The notes under the pieces: generated by a model | The model's database searches: none | What the model was told of the DNA's origin: nothing | The model's input: the letters and a program-made list of their open reading frames with translations, nothing else | Part shown: piece by piece, positions 18,759 through 29,076 of the stretch | Layout of the letters: every line of letters starts with the position of its first letter | How positions within the stretch are numbered: position 1 is the first letter of the stretch | Made by a program: the position numbers and the translations under genes | NCBI GenBank assembly: GCA_030437565.1 | Contig: CP129291.1 | Location: 682,001 to 746,000 of the forward strand | Reading direction: 5' to 3' | DNA length: 64,000 bases | Source: Terrilactibacillus sp. S3-3 | GTDB taxonomy: Bacteria > Bacillota > Bacilli > Bacillales > Sporolactobacillaceae

Positions 18759-21106
18759 ATGAAAATAGCGGTTGGCAACAGCCGTATGGATAGAAAGTGG
18801 AAGAACAAGGACATATCTTGGAACGACTTTATCGCCCGAGTGAGTATAACCATCCGCACTACTGAAACGGTTTCTGAGTTCCGCAAGATGAGCAGGGCTC
18901 AGCAAGATACCATCAAAGACGTTGGCGGCTTTGTAGGCGGAGCCCTACGTGAAGGAAAACGCAGAAACGGTTATGTTCTCTGCCGTTCCCTTCTGACCCT
19001 AGACATGGACTATGCAAAACCTGGCATATGGGAGCAGATTGAGACGCTGCACGATTTCAAATGCTGTATTTACTCCACCCATAAACACACGCCGGACGCT
19101 CCAAGGTTAAGGCTTTTGATTCCGCTGAAACGAGAAGTTGAAGATGAATACCCGGCGCTTGGTCGCATGGTAGCAAAGGAAATCGGAATCGACTTCTTTG
19201 ATGACACTACCTATGAACCATCAAGGCTAATGTATTGGCCATCAACTTCCGCTGATGGTGAGTTTGTTTTCAAGGAAAAAGACGGAGAGCTTTTAGACCC
19301 GGATATGTACCTTGCTAAATACACGGACTGGCGCGATACCTCTATGTGGCCGGTATCTTCCAGACAATCAGAGGTGGTTCAACGAAAGATTACAAAACAG
19401 GCAGATCCGCTTTCAAAAGAAGGTGTAGTCGGTGCATTTTGCAGAGCTTATACGATTGAAGAAGCCATCGAAACTTTCTTGCAGGACGTGTATGAGCCAA
19501 GCACCACGAATGGACGTTACGATTACATTCCAGCAGACTCATCAGCGGGCTTGGTGATATATGATGGGAAATTTGCTTATAGCCATCACGCCACCGATCC
19601 TGCATGCGGAATGCTGCTAAACGCTTTTGATCTTGTCCGTGTGCATAAATTTCGAGACTTGGACGAAAAGACTACTGAAAATACAGCGCCAAGCAAACTG
19701 CCTTCTTTTAGAGCGATGACTGACTTGGCTCTTAAAGATGAACGAGTCAAGGAGCAATTTGCTGAGGAACGCAAGGTACAAGCTGAAAGTGAATTTATCG
19801 ATGAGGATTGGGAAAAGCAGCTTGAACTGGATAAGACCGGTGCAGTTAAGAATACTTTGAGAAACCTAATTTTAATATTGGAAAATGACCCAAACCTGAA
19901 AAGTATTGTCTTTAATCAACTATCAGACAGTCTTGAGATCAAAGGCGATGTTCCATGGCCGCATCCGTCAAGGTTCTGGAGAGATGCTGATGATGCTCAG
20001 CTGATTAGCTACATTGATACGCACTATGGAACTTTCTCTGCAAGAAACTATGATGTGGCTGTAGCAAAGGTGGCCGATGATCGTTCTTATCATCCGATTC
20101 GTGAATTTATAGAAGCCCTCCCGGAATGGGATGGGATAAGGTGCCGCGCGTGTAGACAGCCTTTTAATCGATTATCTTGGAGCATCGGATAATCCGTATG
20201 TACGGGCAGTTACTAGAAAAACCCTATGTGCGGCCATCGCACGTGTACTCACACCCGGCATCAAGTTTGATTCCATGCTGGTTCTAAATGGACCACAGGG
20301 TGCAGGAAAAAGTACACTCATCGCTAAGCTGGGCGGTGACTGGTTTTCAGATAGCTTAAGTTTATCTGATACAAAGGATAAGACTGCTGCTGAAAAACTG
20401 CAGGGATACTGGATTTTAGAAATTGGAGAACTTGCCGGACTTAAAAAGGCTGAAGTAGAGACGCTTCGTAGTTTCCTCTCCCGCCAGAATGATATTTACC
20501 GAGCTAGTTTTGGCAGAAGAGCAACTCCCCACCTAAGACAATGTGTATTTTTTGGTACTACCAATGCTGAGAAAGGATATTTGCGAGATACAACTGGTAA
20601 CCGTAGATTTTGGCCGGTAAAGACTCCAGGCAATGGTACAAAAGTCATGGCAGTTGACACAAGATGAAATATTGCAAATATGGGCAGAAGCTCTCACCTT
20701 TGTTAAGGCGGGCGAGAAATTGTATCTGGATTCCAGCTTAGAGAAACTTGCGAAAGACGAACAAAGAGAAGCGATGGAATCGGATGAGAGAGAAGGTTTA
20801 GTGCGCGAGTACCTTGACATGCTTTTACCTGAAGATTGGGACACCATGGATTTATACGAGCGTCGTGCCTTCATCAACGGTACTGAATTTGGAGAGAGCC
20901 AGCGGGTCGGCGTGAAAAAACGTACGTCCGTATCCAATATGGAGATCTGGTGCGAGTGCTTCGGTAAGGATCGTGCCAATTTGCGAAGGATAGATGGCAA
21001 CGAAATATCCGCGATAATGGCGGGTATTGGCGGCTGGAGCGGCCTTGTTAAAAAGGAACGCATTCCGCTTTATGGGCCGCAATGGGTTTATGTTCCCAAG
21101 CCATGA
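18759..21106 (+). CDS. Virulence-associated E (VapE) family primase/helicase, frameshifted
   Basis: ATG 18759 follows CGAGGAGGTGCAGTAGAT. The N-terminal primase-like part contains LLTLDMDYAKPG, with acidic residues as in archaeo-eukaryotic primases. The C-terminal VapE ATPase domain has the P-loop NGPQGAGKSTLI, then YWILEIGELAGLKKAEVE and FFGTTNAEKGYLRD. Frame changes near 20150 and 20640 are indels. The joined product is about 782 residues, as expected for the phage two-domain form. It likely opens and primes the prophage replication origin; the motif cluster at 21091-21352 just downstream fits this. Confidence 0.87.
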
Positions 21107-21352
21107 TGAAGATTGGAACATTTGGAACAGATTCAGTGGGGAACAGTTATTACCTGTTCCGGTGAAACAAAAACACCTCTTTGGTACACCACATCGGAAC
21201 AGGCGGAAGCCCCTTATAAACTAGGCTGCTTAATATCCTGTGTTCCATTGTTCCATAAATTACTATTAAAAATAATCCCTAAGATAAAAAGTAAAAATCG
21301 CACGCAGACGCGTATTTACGCGCGTATAGAGATTTTTTGGATTTAGGGAACA
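21091..21352. repeat. Cluster of GGAACA/TGTTCC motifs (possible replication origin)
   Basis: Nine copies of GGAACA or its complement lie at 21091, 21115, 21124, 21140, 21155, 21196, 21241, 21249 and 21347. Two form the dyad GGAACAGttattacCTGTTCC (21140-21160). The stretch has no convincing gene (21107-21362) and lies directly after VapE, where initiator binding sites would be expected. Confidence 0.45.
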
Positions 21353-21362
21353 TGGAGGACAT

Positions 21363-21648
21363 ATGAGAGAAAAAAAATATAGAGCAGAAATTAGTTCTGA
21401 TGACAAAAGACTTGGGTGGCCTAGCCTTAAAGCTTGTCTCACCCGGTTTTGATGGAATGCCAGACCGACTGATTTTACTGCCAGAAAGAAAAATCGCTTT
21501 TATTGAAGTAAAAGCGCCGGGTAAAACCTTAAGGCCCTTACAAGAAAAGAGAAAAAGACAGTTAGAATCACTTGGCTTTTTGGTTTTCTGTCTGGACCAT
21601 ATAGAACAGATTGGAGGGATACTTCGTGAAATACAATCCTCATCATGA
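21363..21648 (+). CDS. VRR-NUC domain nuclease, one frameshift
   Basis: The ATG at 21363 follows CATGGAGGACAT. After an indel in an A run near 21375 it reads IEQKLVLMTKDLGGLALKL, then GFDGMPDRLILLPERKIAFIEVKAPG, which has the VRR-NUC catalytic pattern (G-x-P-D-R-L...E-V-K). About 95 residues, the usual size of stand-alone phage VRR-NUC proteins, presumed Holliday-junction or flap nucleases. It overlaps the start of the helicase gene, as in many related phages. Confidence 0.85.
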
Positions 21649-22980
21649 TTATCAGACGTATGCCACCGAGTATATCCTCACCCACCCCATAGCAGCAGTG
21701 TTTTTAGATATGGGACTTGGCAAGAGTGTGATTACCTTAACCGCCATTTTTGATTTGACATTGGATAGCTTTCTTGTTCGCAAAGTTCTGGTGATTGCAC
21801 CCCTTCGAGTAGCCAGAGATACATGGCCTGCAGAGATTGAAAAGTGGGATCATCTTAAAGGGCTTAAATATACCGTAGCTGTTGGTTCTGAGGTTCAGAG
21901 AAAAACAGCACTTATGAAAAGAGCACAGGTGTATATTATCAATCGAGAAAACGTCGAATGGCTCATTTCCAGAAGCGGCATTCCCTTTGATTTTGATATG
22001 GTAGTGGTAGATGAGCTATCCTCGTTTAAATCCCATCAAGCAAAAAGGTTTAAAAGCCTAATGAAAGTCAGGCCCTTGGTTAAAAGGTTTGTTGGGCTTA
22101 CCGGAACACCATCATCTAATGGTTTGATGGATTTATGGGCAGAATATCGGCTTTTGGATATGGGGCAAAGACTGGGGCGCTTTATTGGTAGATACAGAGT
22201 GGACTATTTTGTGCCGGATAAGCGTAATCAGCAAGTTATATTCTCCTACAAACCAAAGCCGGGAGCAGAAGAAGCAATCTACCGATTGATTTCGGATATC
22301 ACTATCAGCATGAAAGGCTCCGATTATCTTAAACTGCCGGAGCTGGTCATTAACGAAGTTTCAGTCAGGCTTTCCGAAAAGGAAATGGAAACCCTCGACC
22401 GAATGAAACGAGATCTGATAACAACAGTTAAAGGTGAGGAAATTACTGCAGCCAATGCGGCAGCGTTATCTGGAAAGCTCCTGCAGATGGCCAACGGTGC
22501 AGTCTATGACGATCATGGTGCGATGATTCATATACACGACCGTAAGCTGGATGCGCTAGAGGATGTAATCGAAGGAGCCAACGGTAAACCCGTCTTGATT
22601 GCCTACTGGTTTAAACATGATCTGGCTCGGATACAAAACGCTTTGAGGTTGAAGTTTTATCCAGTGCTGATTCCATAAGGAGATGGAATAAAGGAGAAAT
22701 TCCTGTTGCAATCATTCATCCCGCGTCTGCCGGGCATGGACTGAATCTGCAAGCTGGGGGTTCAACCCTTGTCTGGTTCGGATTGACATGGAGTTTGGAA
22801 CTTTATCAGCAAACCAATGCCCGGCTCTGGCGGCAGGGGCAAAAGGATACAGTGGTCATCCACCATCTGACAGCAAAAGGCACCATTGACGAGCGTGTGA
22901 TGAAAGCGTTGAAAGATAAGGATAACACTCAAGCTGCACTAATTGATGCGGTCAAGGCAACACTTTTAAAGGAGGTATGA
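21626..22980 (+). CDS. SNF2-type DEAD/DEAH helicase, one frameshift
   Basis: The GTG at 21626 (KYNPHHDYQTYATEYI) follows TTGGAGGG. Motif I is LDMGLGKSVITL, motif II is VVVDELSSFKS (DELS in place of DEAH, normal in these phage helicases), motif III GLTGTPSSNG and motif VI QQTNARLWRQGQ. The frame is lost near 22660 and continues to TGA 22978-22980. About 451 residues. The gene sits in the VapE/VRR-NUC/SNF2 order common in Bacillota prophages and probably remodels or unwinds DNA at phage replication or recombination forks. Confidence 0.88.
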
Positions 22981-22984
22981 TGCG

Positions 22985-23446
22985 ATGAATATTGTCTGGC
23001 ATTATTTAGATAAAAAGGCGGCAGCTATTAATGCGTTGAAAGATTACAGCAGTATGCAATACATCATAGAGCACACCGATGAAGATATCGCCACCATCCA
23101 CGAAAAGATGAGTTCTCCGGCATCCCCCATTATAAACGGTATATGCCATCTGCACATGAACCGAAAGCCGGGGGAAAAGAAGCTGATTGCCTGTATTGAT
23201 GAAATCAATGTGTTAAAAGAACGCTACCGACAGGCTTTGGAATACATGGAATGGTTTAAGCCAGCGTGGGATGCGCTATCCGAAGACGAACGTTTCGTAC
23301 TAAGGGAGTTCTACCTCGATGACAAGCAAAAGCAAATCGATGCGGTCTATAACATCTGTGACCACTTTAACATTGAACGCTCCTCTGCTTATAACAAGAA
23401 GAACCGAGCGCTTGGGCATCTGGCATTGCTCTTGTATGGAAAGTGA
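22985..23446 (+). CDS. ArpU/DUF1492-like late transcription regulator
   Basis: The ATG at 22985 follows AAAGGAGGTATGATGCG. The 153-residue protein ends with a region 4-like HTH (LSEDERFVLREFYLDDK and VYNICDHFNIERSSAYNKK). Proteins of this class close the early region of siphophages and activate late genes; the next genes are HNH and terminase. It is intact. The precise family name (ArpU versus DUF1492) is uncertain. Confidence 0.72.
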   Translation: MNIVWHYLDKKAAAINALKDYSSMQYIIEHTDEDIATIHEKMSSPASPIINGICHLHMNRKPGEKKLIACIDEINVLKERYRQALEYMEWFKPAWDALSEDERFVLREFYLDDKQKQIDAVYNICDHFNIERSSAYNKKNRALGHLALLLYGK

Positions 23447-23510
23447 TGAGTAATATCGTGGACGATTTACTAGTAAACCGGTTATATAATGGTAGTATGA
23501 AAAAATGTAA

Positions 23511-23547
23511 AGAGCCTTCGTGGTAAATCGCGGGGGCTTTTTCTATG
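23511..23547 (+). terminator. Terminator candidate before the packaging genes
   Basis: AGAGCCTTCG and CGGGGGCTTTTTCT can pair (AGCC with GGCT, CG with CG), followed by five T. It separates the late regulator from HNH. A cos site would be expected close by. Confidence 0.4.
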
Positions 23548-23565
23548 CCCGAAAGGAGGTGCCGT

Positions 23566-23927
23566 ATGCCAAGGAAACCAAAACGGCCATGCTCCTTCCC
23601 AAGCTGTCCTGAGTTAACGGATGGTCGTTTTTTTTGTAAGATGATGCGAAACAAGAAGCTTCCCGTTATGAAAAATATGACCGCGACCCCGCCGTGAAAA
23701 AACGTTACGGGAGGACGTGGAAACGAATCCGTGACCGCTACATTGCGGCACATCCTCTTTGCGAACAATGCGAGAAGAATGGACGGATCACACCCGCCGA
23801 AGAAGTACACCACATCAAGCCGCTTTCCCAAGGAGGTACAAACGACGTGAGAAACCTCATGTCTTTATGTACTCCTTGCCACTCTGAGATCACTGCTCGG
23901 GAAGGCGGCCGATGGGGGCGGCGGTAG
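23566..23927 (+). CDS. Phage HNH endonuclease, one frameshift
   Basis: The ATG at 23566 (MPRKPKRPCSFPSCPELTDG) follows GAAAGGAGGTGCCGT. One indel at a T run near 23630 is needed. The second part shows the HNH core: CEQCEKNGRITPAEEVHHIK, GGTNDVRNLMSLC and CHSEITAREGGR, with two CxxC zinc pairs. About 120 residues. HNH proteins encoded beside TerS assist the terminase in cos-type packaging of HK97-like phages, which is the expected role here. Confidence 0.88.
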
Positions 23928-24038
23928 GGGCGGTCAAAATCTCTGGGACCCTTGTGCCGTGGAACGGGCGGGGGGTCACGCGCGAAAATTCGCGGTTTCA
24001 AACAGGGAATTAACCTCGGGTAGAAAAGAGGTGGAAAA

Positions 24039-24590
24039 ATGGCCAAGGATGGAACTAACCGAGGAGGTGCCCGTATCGGCTCGGGACAGAAAAAGAAGCC
24101 GCTTGCGGACAAAATTGCAGCCGGGAACCCTGGTAAACGAAAACTTGAAGTTATAGAATTTAAAAATGCTGCTGATCTTCAAGGTCAGGCGATGCCACAG
24201 CCAAGAGCCATGCTTTCAGCAGTTCAAAAGGACGGTAAGACGCTGATAGCATCAGAAATATATGAAATAACGTGGCAATGGCTTGAAGAACGGGGATGTG
24301 CCCATCTTGTTCTTCCTCAACTTTTAGAACGCTATGCCATGAGTGCGGCCCGGTGGATACAGTGTGAGGAAGCAGTGACCGAATTCGGATTTCTTGCCAA
24401 GCACCCCACCACAGGTAATGCAATCCAAAGTCCATACGTAGTGATGAGTCAGAACTTCATGAGCCAGACCAATAGACTATGGATGGAAATCTACCAGATT
24501 GTCCGTGAAAACTGTGCCACAGAGTACAATGGTTTAAATCCGCAGGACGATGTGATGGAACGACTTCTTACTGCCCGTAGGGGCAAATAA
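24039..24590 (+). CDS. Phage terminase small subunit, P27 family
   Basis: The ATG at 24039 (MAKDGTNRGGARIGSGQKKK) follows AGAGGTGGAAAA. The glycine/lysine-rich N-terminus and the WQWLEERGCAHLVLPQLLERY helix region are typical of P27 small subunits. It is intact at 183 residues. It binds the packaging start site and recruits TerL. Unusually, metK, a DNA methylase and the amidoligase cassette are inserted between it and terL at 29797. Confidence 0.87.
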   Translation: MAKDGTNRGGARIGSGQKKKPLADKIAAGNPGKRKLEVIEFKNAADLQGQAMPQPRAMLSAVQKDGKTLIASEIYEITWQWLEERGCAHLVLPQLLERYAMSAARWIQCEEAVTEFGFLAKHPTTGNAIQSPYVVMSQNFMSQTNRLWMEIYQIVRENCATEYNGLNPQDDVMERLLTARRGK

Positions 24591-24610
24591 AAATAGATTG
24601 GAGATGTGAA

Positions 24611-25826
24611 ATGAGCAAAAGATTTTTAACAGCTGAAAGCGCGTATGTTCCGGTCACCCAGACAAGCTGTGTGACATCATTGCGGATAGCATTTTGGAAG
24701 CCTGTCTTCGTAAGGATAAGGCATCCAGAGTAGCATGTGAAGTTATGGCGACCAAGGGCAGAATAATCGTAGCGGGCGAGATCACCTGCAGCGAAAAAGT
24801 CGATATCCGATATATTGTTCGAAATGTGCTTCGGGAAGTTGGATACAACCCATGGAAGTTTTTGATTTATGTGTTTGTGCATCGACAGAGTCAGGATATT
24901 GCAGATGGTGTTAATACAGCACTTGAAGCAAGAGAAGGTATCAACGAGCAGTATGGTTCTATGGGTGCCGGTGACCAGGGCACGATGTACGGTTATGCAA
25001 CAAATGAAACTAAAGAGATGCTCCCCCTTCCGCTAGTACTCTCACATAGGATCGTGAAGCGGTTGGATGATGTCCGCAAAGGTAAACTCATAAAGGGCAT
25101 TCTTCCAGATGGCAAAGCACAGGTTACAGTAGTAGAATATGCCGGCGATACTCCTGTAAGGGTAAAAAAAAACCGTAGTTGTCTCAGTTCAGCATATAGA
25201 GGACAAAACTCAAGAGGAACTTCGATCAGATATTTTAAATAATGTCCTCTGGCAGTGCTTTGAGGATTTTCCTTTTGATAACGATACTGAGATTCTTATA
25301 AATCCGTCCGGTAGATTTGTGGAGGGAGGTCCCGCAGCCGATACAGGACTTACCGGAAGAAAGCTGATGGTTGATACCTATGGTGGGCTTGCATCCCATG
25401 GTGGTGGGGCACTTTCTGGTAAAGACCCCACCAAGGTTGATAGAAGTGGCACATATATGGCTCGATACATAGCCAAGCATATAGTTTGGTGCGGCTATGC
25501 AAAAAGGTGTGAAGTCGGTGTATCCTATGCCATCGGTAAAGCAAATCCGGTGGCTTTTTCTGTTAACACCCTAAACACCGGTATTGTGCCTGATGAGATA
25601 CTAACCCTTGCGGCTCAGGAGGTTTTCAGTCTCAAACCTTCTCTCAATTATAGAAAAACTGCGCCTGCGCAACGTAATTTATTCCGATACGGCAGTTTAT
25701 GGACATTTCAATAGCTGTCTTTTCCCTTGGGAAGATGTGAATAAGTCCAGTGAATTAAGAAAGGCGGTGGAGAAGTATGCTGATAGAGAAGTTAAAGATA
25801 GAACAGCTCATCCCTGCCGAGTATAA
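24611..25826 (+). CDS. metK: Phage-borne S-adenosylmethionine synthetase, frameshifted
   Basis: The ATG at 24611 (MSKRFLTAES) is followed after an early indel near 24640 by HPDKLCDIIADSILEAC, the MetK N-terminal motif. GAGDQGTMYGYATNET and GGLASHGGGALSGKDPTKVD are the signature MetK loops. It makes SAM from methionine and ATP. Further indels lie near 25170 and 25640. About 390 residues when joined. The raw frame ends at 25826, 50 bases inside the next gene; the true stop may be near 25783 if another indel is present. The neighbouring SAM-using methylase suggests it boosts SAM for phage DNA modification. Confidence 0.88.
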
Positions 25827-27021
25827 TCCCAGGAAGGATTTAAAGCCGGGGGATGCAGAGTATGAAAAGCTGAAACGCTCCCTTGAGGAGTTTGGATATG
25901 TAGAACCTATTATATGGAACAAAACTACGGGACATGTGGTCGGCGGTCATCAGCGTTTGAAAGTGCTGATTAGTATAGGAATTAGCGAAGTGGAATGTGT
26001 AATCATCGAGATGAATGAGGAAAAAGAAAAGGCGCTTAACATAGCGCTTAATAAAATCAGTGGCGATTGGGACAAAGATAAATTGGCGCTTCTCATTACA
26101 GACTTAAATGCTGCGGATTTTGATGTCTCACTTACCGGTTTTCCCCTGCGAAATAGATGACCTATTCAAGGATAGTGTCAGGGATAAAATTAAAGAAGAT
26201 GATTTCGATGTGGACAGCGAGCTGAAAAAGCCCGCTGTTTCGCGTTTAGGGGATGTATGGATACTTGGACGGCATCGGCTGGTCTGCGGAGACAGTACGA
26301 AGAAAGAAACCTTTGATACTTTGATGGATGGTAAAACAGCAAATCTTGTGGTCACTGACCCGCCGTACAATGTCAACTATGAAGGTTCAGCCGGAAAAAT
26401 CAAAAACGACAATATGGGCAACGATGCTTTTTATCAGTTCCTGCTTGATGCTTTTAGGAATACAGAACATGCTCTGTCGCAGGACGGCAGTATTTACGTG
26501 TTTCATGCCGATACAGAAGGCTTGAATTTCAGAAGGGCTTTTGCAGATGCTGGTTTTTATCTTTCTGGCACCTGTATATGGAAAAAGCAATCTCTTGTTC
26601 TTGGCCGCTCACCATACCAATGGCAGCATGAGCCGGTACTACTTTGGGGGTGGAAAAAGAAAGGCAAGCATCTATGGTATTCCGACCGCAAGCAATCTAC
26701 TATCTGGGAGTTTGATAAGCCGAAAAAGAATGCCGATCATCCGACTATGAAGCCGGTTGCATTAGTTGCATACCCGATCATAAACTCTAGTCTTACCAAT
26801 AGTATCGTGCTTGATCCTTTTGGTGGCTCTGGATCGACACTAATCGCCTGTGAGCAAACAGATAGGATTTGTTACACCATTGAGTTGGATGAAAAATACT
26901 GCGATGTCATCGTAAAACGCGCTATATCGAGCAGGTCGGCTCATCGGATGGTGTATTTCTATTGAGAGATGGTACCAAGTATAGGGATGCCCAGGAGGTA
27001 GTACAGAAAGAGCAGGGTTAA
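25777..27021 (+). CDS. DNA methyltransferase with N-terminal ParB-like domain, frameshifted
   Basis: The ATG at 25777 (MLIEKLKIEQLIPAEYNPR) follows GGTGGAGAAGT. Residues 1-110 form a ParB/sulfiredoxin-like domain (HVVGGHQRLKVLISIG). The rest is a beta-class N4/N6 methyltransferase with VVTDPPYNVNYEG and LDPFGGSGSTLIACEQ. Indels near 26145 and 26925 are inferred; with the second corrected it ends YIEQVGSSDGVFLLRDG... at 27019-27021, about 415 residues. Such ParB-MTase fusions are common in phages and may protect phage DNA from host restriction. Confidence 0.88.
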
Positions 27022-27045
27022 CAATGCACATATTTCAGAGAATCA

Positions 27046-27080
27046 GCTTGCTATTTAACAGCTTTAGAGTGATATATGTA
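27046..27080 (+). promoter_or_regulatory. 35-bp duplicated promoter-like element, copy A
   Basis: This stretch matches 28052-28086 at 31 of 35 positions. It has TTGCTA, a 17-base gap and GATATA, the shape of a sigma-A promoter, and lies 32 bases before the ATG at 27112. Outside the repeat the two flanks differ. Confidence 0.55.
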
Positions 27081-27111
27081 AGCACCAAAGAAGCAAAGGA
27101 GGCTTACAAAA

Positions 27112-27774
27112 ATGGGAATCAGATTTAACGTAACTGGTCCAAGACGCAAGGAACTGGTAAATGCCGTGAGTGAAATTACCGACTGTCCTGCAATATATAA
27201 GGGCGCACCGACCTTTGCCTACGAGATCAGTGGTTTTACCGTCGACAAGGAGGGCACGCTCACGTTTGAAAACACGATGGACAGTATACAAGTGGAAAGG
27301 ATACTGGATGGGCTTGCAGAGCGGGGCTTCAAGTGTGAAACAACCGACAATCTTACCATTGAGATGCCGCTGGAGGGTTTTACAGACACAGCACTTGAGA
27401 ATCTCGACAGGCTTGTCGCAAGTAAGGCGGCCCTTATTAAAAAAGCTATTGGAGCAGAAGCACTCCCCATCGAGCGAACAGAAACAACGCTTAAATTTCC
27501 TTGGTTCAAGTTCGATACAAACGGCGAAACAGTCGAAGCCTACTCACAGTTTATAGGTGCACTTTGTGCGGCAGCCAAGGAGCAGAAGCGTGTAACGGCA
27601 AAAGAAAAGCCTGTAGAGAATGAGAAGTTTGCTTTTCGCGTATTCCTCATCAGACTGGGCTTTGTGGGTGACGAGTACAAGGCCGCACGGAAAGTGCTTC
27701 TAAAGAACCTTTCAGGTAACAGTGCATTCAAGAATGGCATGCCGCTTAAAGCGGAGGTGACTGCAGATGAATAA
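27112..27774 (+). CDS. Phage accessory protein sharing the amidoligase C-terminal domain ('virulence-related' type)
   Basis: The ATG at 27112 (MGIRFNVTGPRRKELVNAV) follows AAAGGAGG. It is an intact 220-residue protein. The N-terminal 150 residues are alpha/beta with no motif I can name. Residues about 168-208 (ENEKFAFRVFLIRLGFVGDE...LLKNLSGNSAFK) closely match the C-terminus of the amidoligase at 28133 (ENEKFAMRTYLNRIGFIGEE...LTAHLDGSAAWR). The shared segment suggests that both proteins dock to the same partner. It overlaps the DUF4314 gene and begins the cassette. Confidence 0.72.
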   Translation: MGIRFNVTGPRRKELVNAVSEITDCPAIYKGAPTFAYEISGFTVDKEGTLTFENTMDSIQVERILDGLAERGFKCETTDNLTIEMPLEGFTDTALENLDRLVASKAALIKKAIGAEALPIERTETTLKFPWFKFDTNGETVEAYSQFIGALCAAAKEQKRVTAKEKPVENEKFAFRVFLIRLGFVGDEYKAARKVLLKNLSGNSAFKNGMPLKAEVTADE

Positions 27775-27991
27775 ATTCCCCTCAATGGAGATTGTGGAGC
27801 GGCTCCGCAAGCAATACCCGTCTGGTACACGCGTGGAACTGGTATGTATGAATGATCCATACTCCAAGCTGAAGCCAGGTGATAGGGGCACCGTGGACTT
27901 CATCGATGATACCGGCACTATCTTTTGTTTTTGGGACTGCGGTTCAACTCTTGGTGTCGTATACGGTGAGGATGCTGTTAGAAAACTGTAA
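27767..27991 (+). CDS. DUF4314 domain protein
   Basis: The ATG at 27767 overlaps the stop of the previous gene and follows GGAGGTGACTGCAG. The 74-residue product (GTRVELVCMNDPYSKLKPGD, GTVDFIDDTGTIFCFWDCG) is a small beta-barrel protein with the DUF4314 layout. DUF4314 genes are regularly found beside amidoligase and DUF5049 genes in Bacillota phages and conjugative elements. No activity is known to me. Confidence 0.78.
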   Translation: MNKFPSMEIVERLRKQYPSGTRVELVCMNDPYSKLKPGDRGTVDFIDDTGTIFCFWDCGSTLGVVYGEDAVRKL

Positions 27992-28051
27992 ATTACACAG
28001 TTTGCAGTCATACACAACCCATATATTTGTGTGGATTTTTCCTCTGATAAT

Positions 28052-28086
28052 GCTTGCTATATAAGGCCTTTAGAGTGATATATGTA
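28052..28086 (+). promoter_or_regulatory. 35-bp duplicated promoter-like element, copy B
   Basis: The second copy of the element at 27046-27080; the core GCTTTAGAGTGATATATGTA differs here only in CC for GC at its start. It lies 46 bases before the amidoligase ATG. The surrounding 27992-28132 gap shows no gene. Confidence 0.55.
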
Positions 28087-28132
28087 CATGCCGAAAGGCA
28101 AACGCACACCACTCAAAAGGAGGAAAACCACA

Positions 28133-29032
28133 ATGTTTACAAACAAATTTGGGATTGAAATTGAATTTACGGGCATCACGCGCGGTGATGCGGCGAAGGT
28201 AGTGGCCGAGTTCCTCGGAGGTCCAGTCACCAACACGGGCGATTATTACGATACCAAAAAAGTCATCGCGCCGGACGGCAGGGTCTGGAAGTTCATGAGC
28301 GATGGCAGCATTTCCTGCCAAATGAAACAAGGTCGCAAGAAGGTGGCAGCTACCCGCGAATGTAGTGTGGAACTGGTCAGCCCCATCCTTACCTACCGCG
28401 AGGATATTGATACTTTGCAGGAACTGGTGCGCAAACTTCGGAAGTCCGGAGCATTTGCCAACCCATCCTGCGGGATTCACATACATCTTGACGGCTCAAA
28501 TCACACGCCTAGGAGCATCCGCAATTTTGTTAACATCATTGCCAGCAAGAACGACCTTTTCTACAAGGCGCTCCAAATTGCTCCTGAGCGGATGAGCTAC
28601 TGCAAGAAGATGGATAGCCTGCTGGTTGACAAGATGAACCGCAAAAAACCCAAGACCATGAGACAGATTGAGGAAATTTGGTACGCGGGCTACAGCGAGA
28701 GCCGCGACAGGCATTACCACCACAGCCGCTACCACTTCCTAAATTTGCATAGCTTTTTCACGGGCAACCACACTGTGGAACTGCGGGGGTTCAATAGCGA
28801 ACTCCACGCGGGCAAGATCCGAAGCTACATTGTTCTTGCCCTGGCGCTTAACCATCAGGCCCTGACGCAGAAATGTGCCTCAGCAAAGAAACCGCAGAGT
28901 GAGAATGAGAAGTTCGCCATGCGGACTTACCTTAACCGCATTGGCTTCATCGGCGAGGAGTTTGCAAACTGCCGCGAACACTTAACCGCCCATCTGGACG
29001 GCTCGGCAGCCTGGCGATTTCGGGCGGCCTGA
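28133..29032 (+). CDS. Amidoligase (COOH-NH2 ligase, Amidoligase_2 family)
   Basis: The ATG at 28133 (MFTNKFGIEIEFTGITRGDA) follows AAAAGGAGG; an upstream in-frame ATG at 28082 lies inside the promoter-like repeat and is less likely. The glutamine-synthetase-like fold is indicated by FGIEIEFTG (metal-binding ExE), CGIHIHLDGS (HxH) and HTVELRGFNSE (ExR). The 299-residue protein ends with the module shared with 27112. The family is predicted to form amide bonds between an amine and a carboxylate using ATP. Here it is followed by a gamma-glutamylcyclotransferase, which could remove gamma-glutamyl groups. The substrate is unknown. Frame intact. Confidence 0.85.
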   Translation: MFTNKFGIEIEFTGITRGDAAKVVAEFLGGPVTNTGDYYDTKKVIAPDGRVWKFMSDGSISCQMKQGRKKVAATRECSVELVSPILTYREDIDTLQELVRKLRKSGAFANPSCGIHIHLDGSNHTPRSIRNFVNIIASKNDLFYKALQIAPERMSYCKKMDSLLVDKMNRKKPKTMRQIEEIWYAGYSESRDRHYHHSRYHFLNLHSFFTGNHTVELRGFNSELHAGKIRSYIVLALALNHQALTQKCASAKKPQSENEKFAMRTYLNRIGFIGEEFANCREHLTAHLDGSAAWRFRAA

Positions 29033-29076
29033 ACCTCTCGAAAAGCTTAATAAGAGGAAGGAGGATATCAATAATA

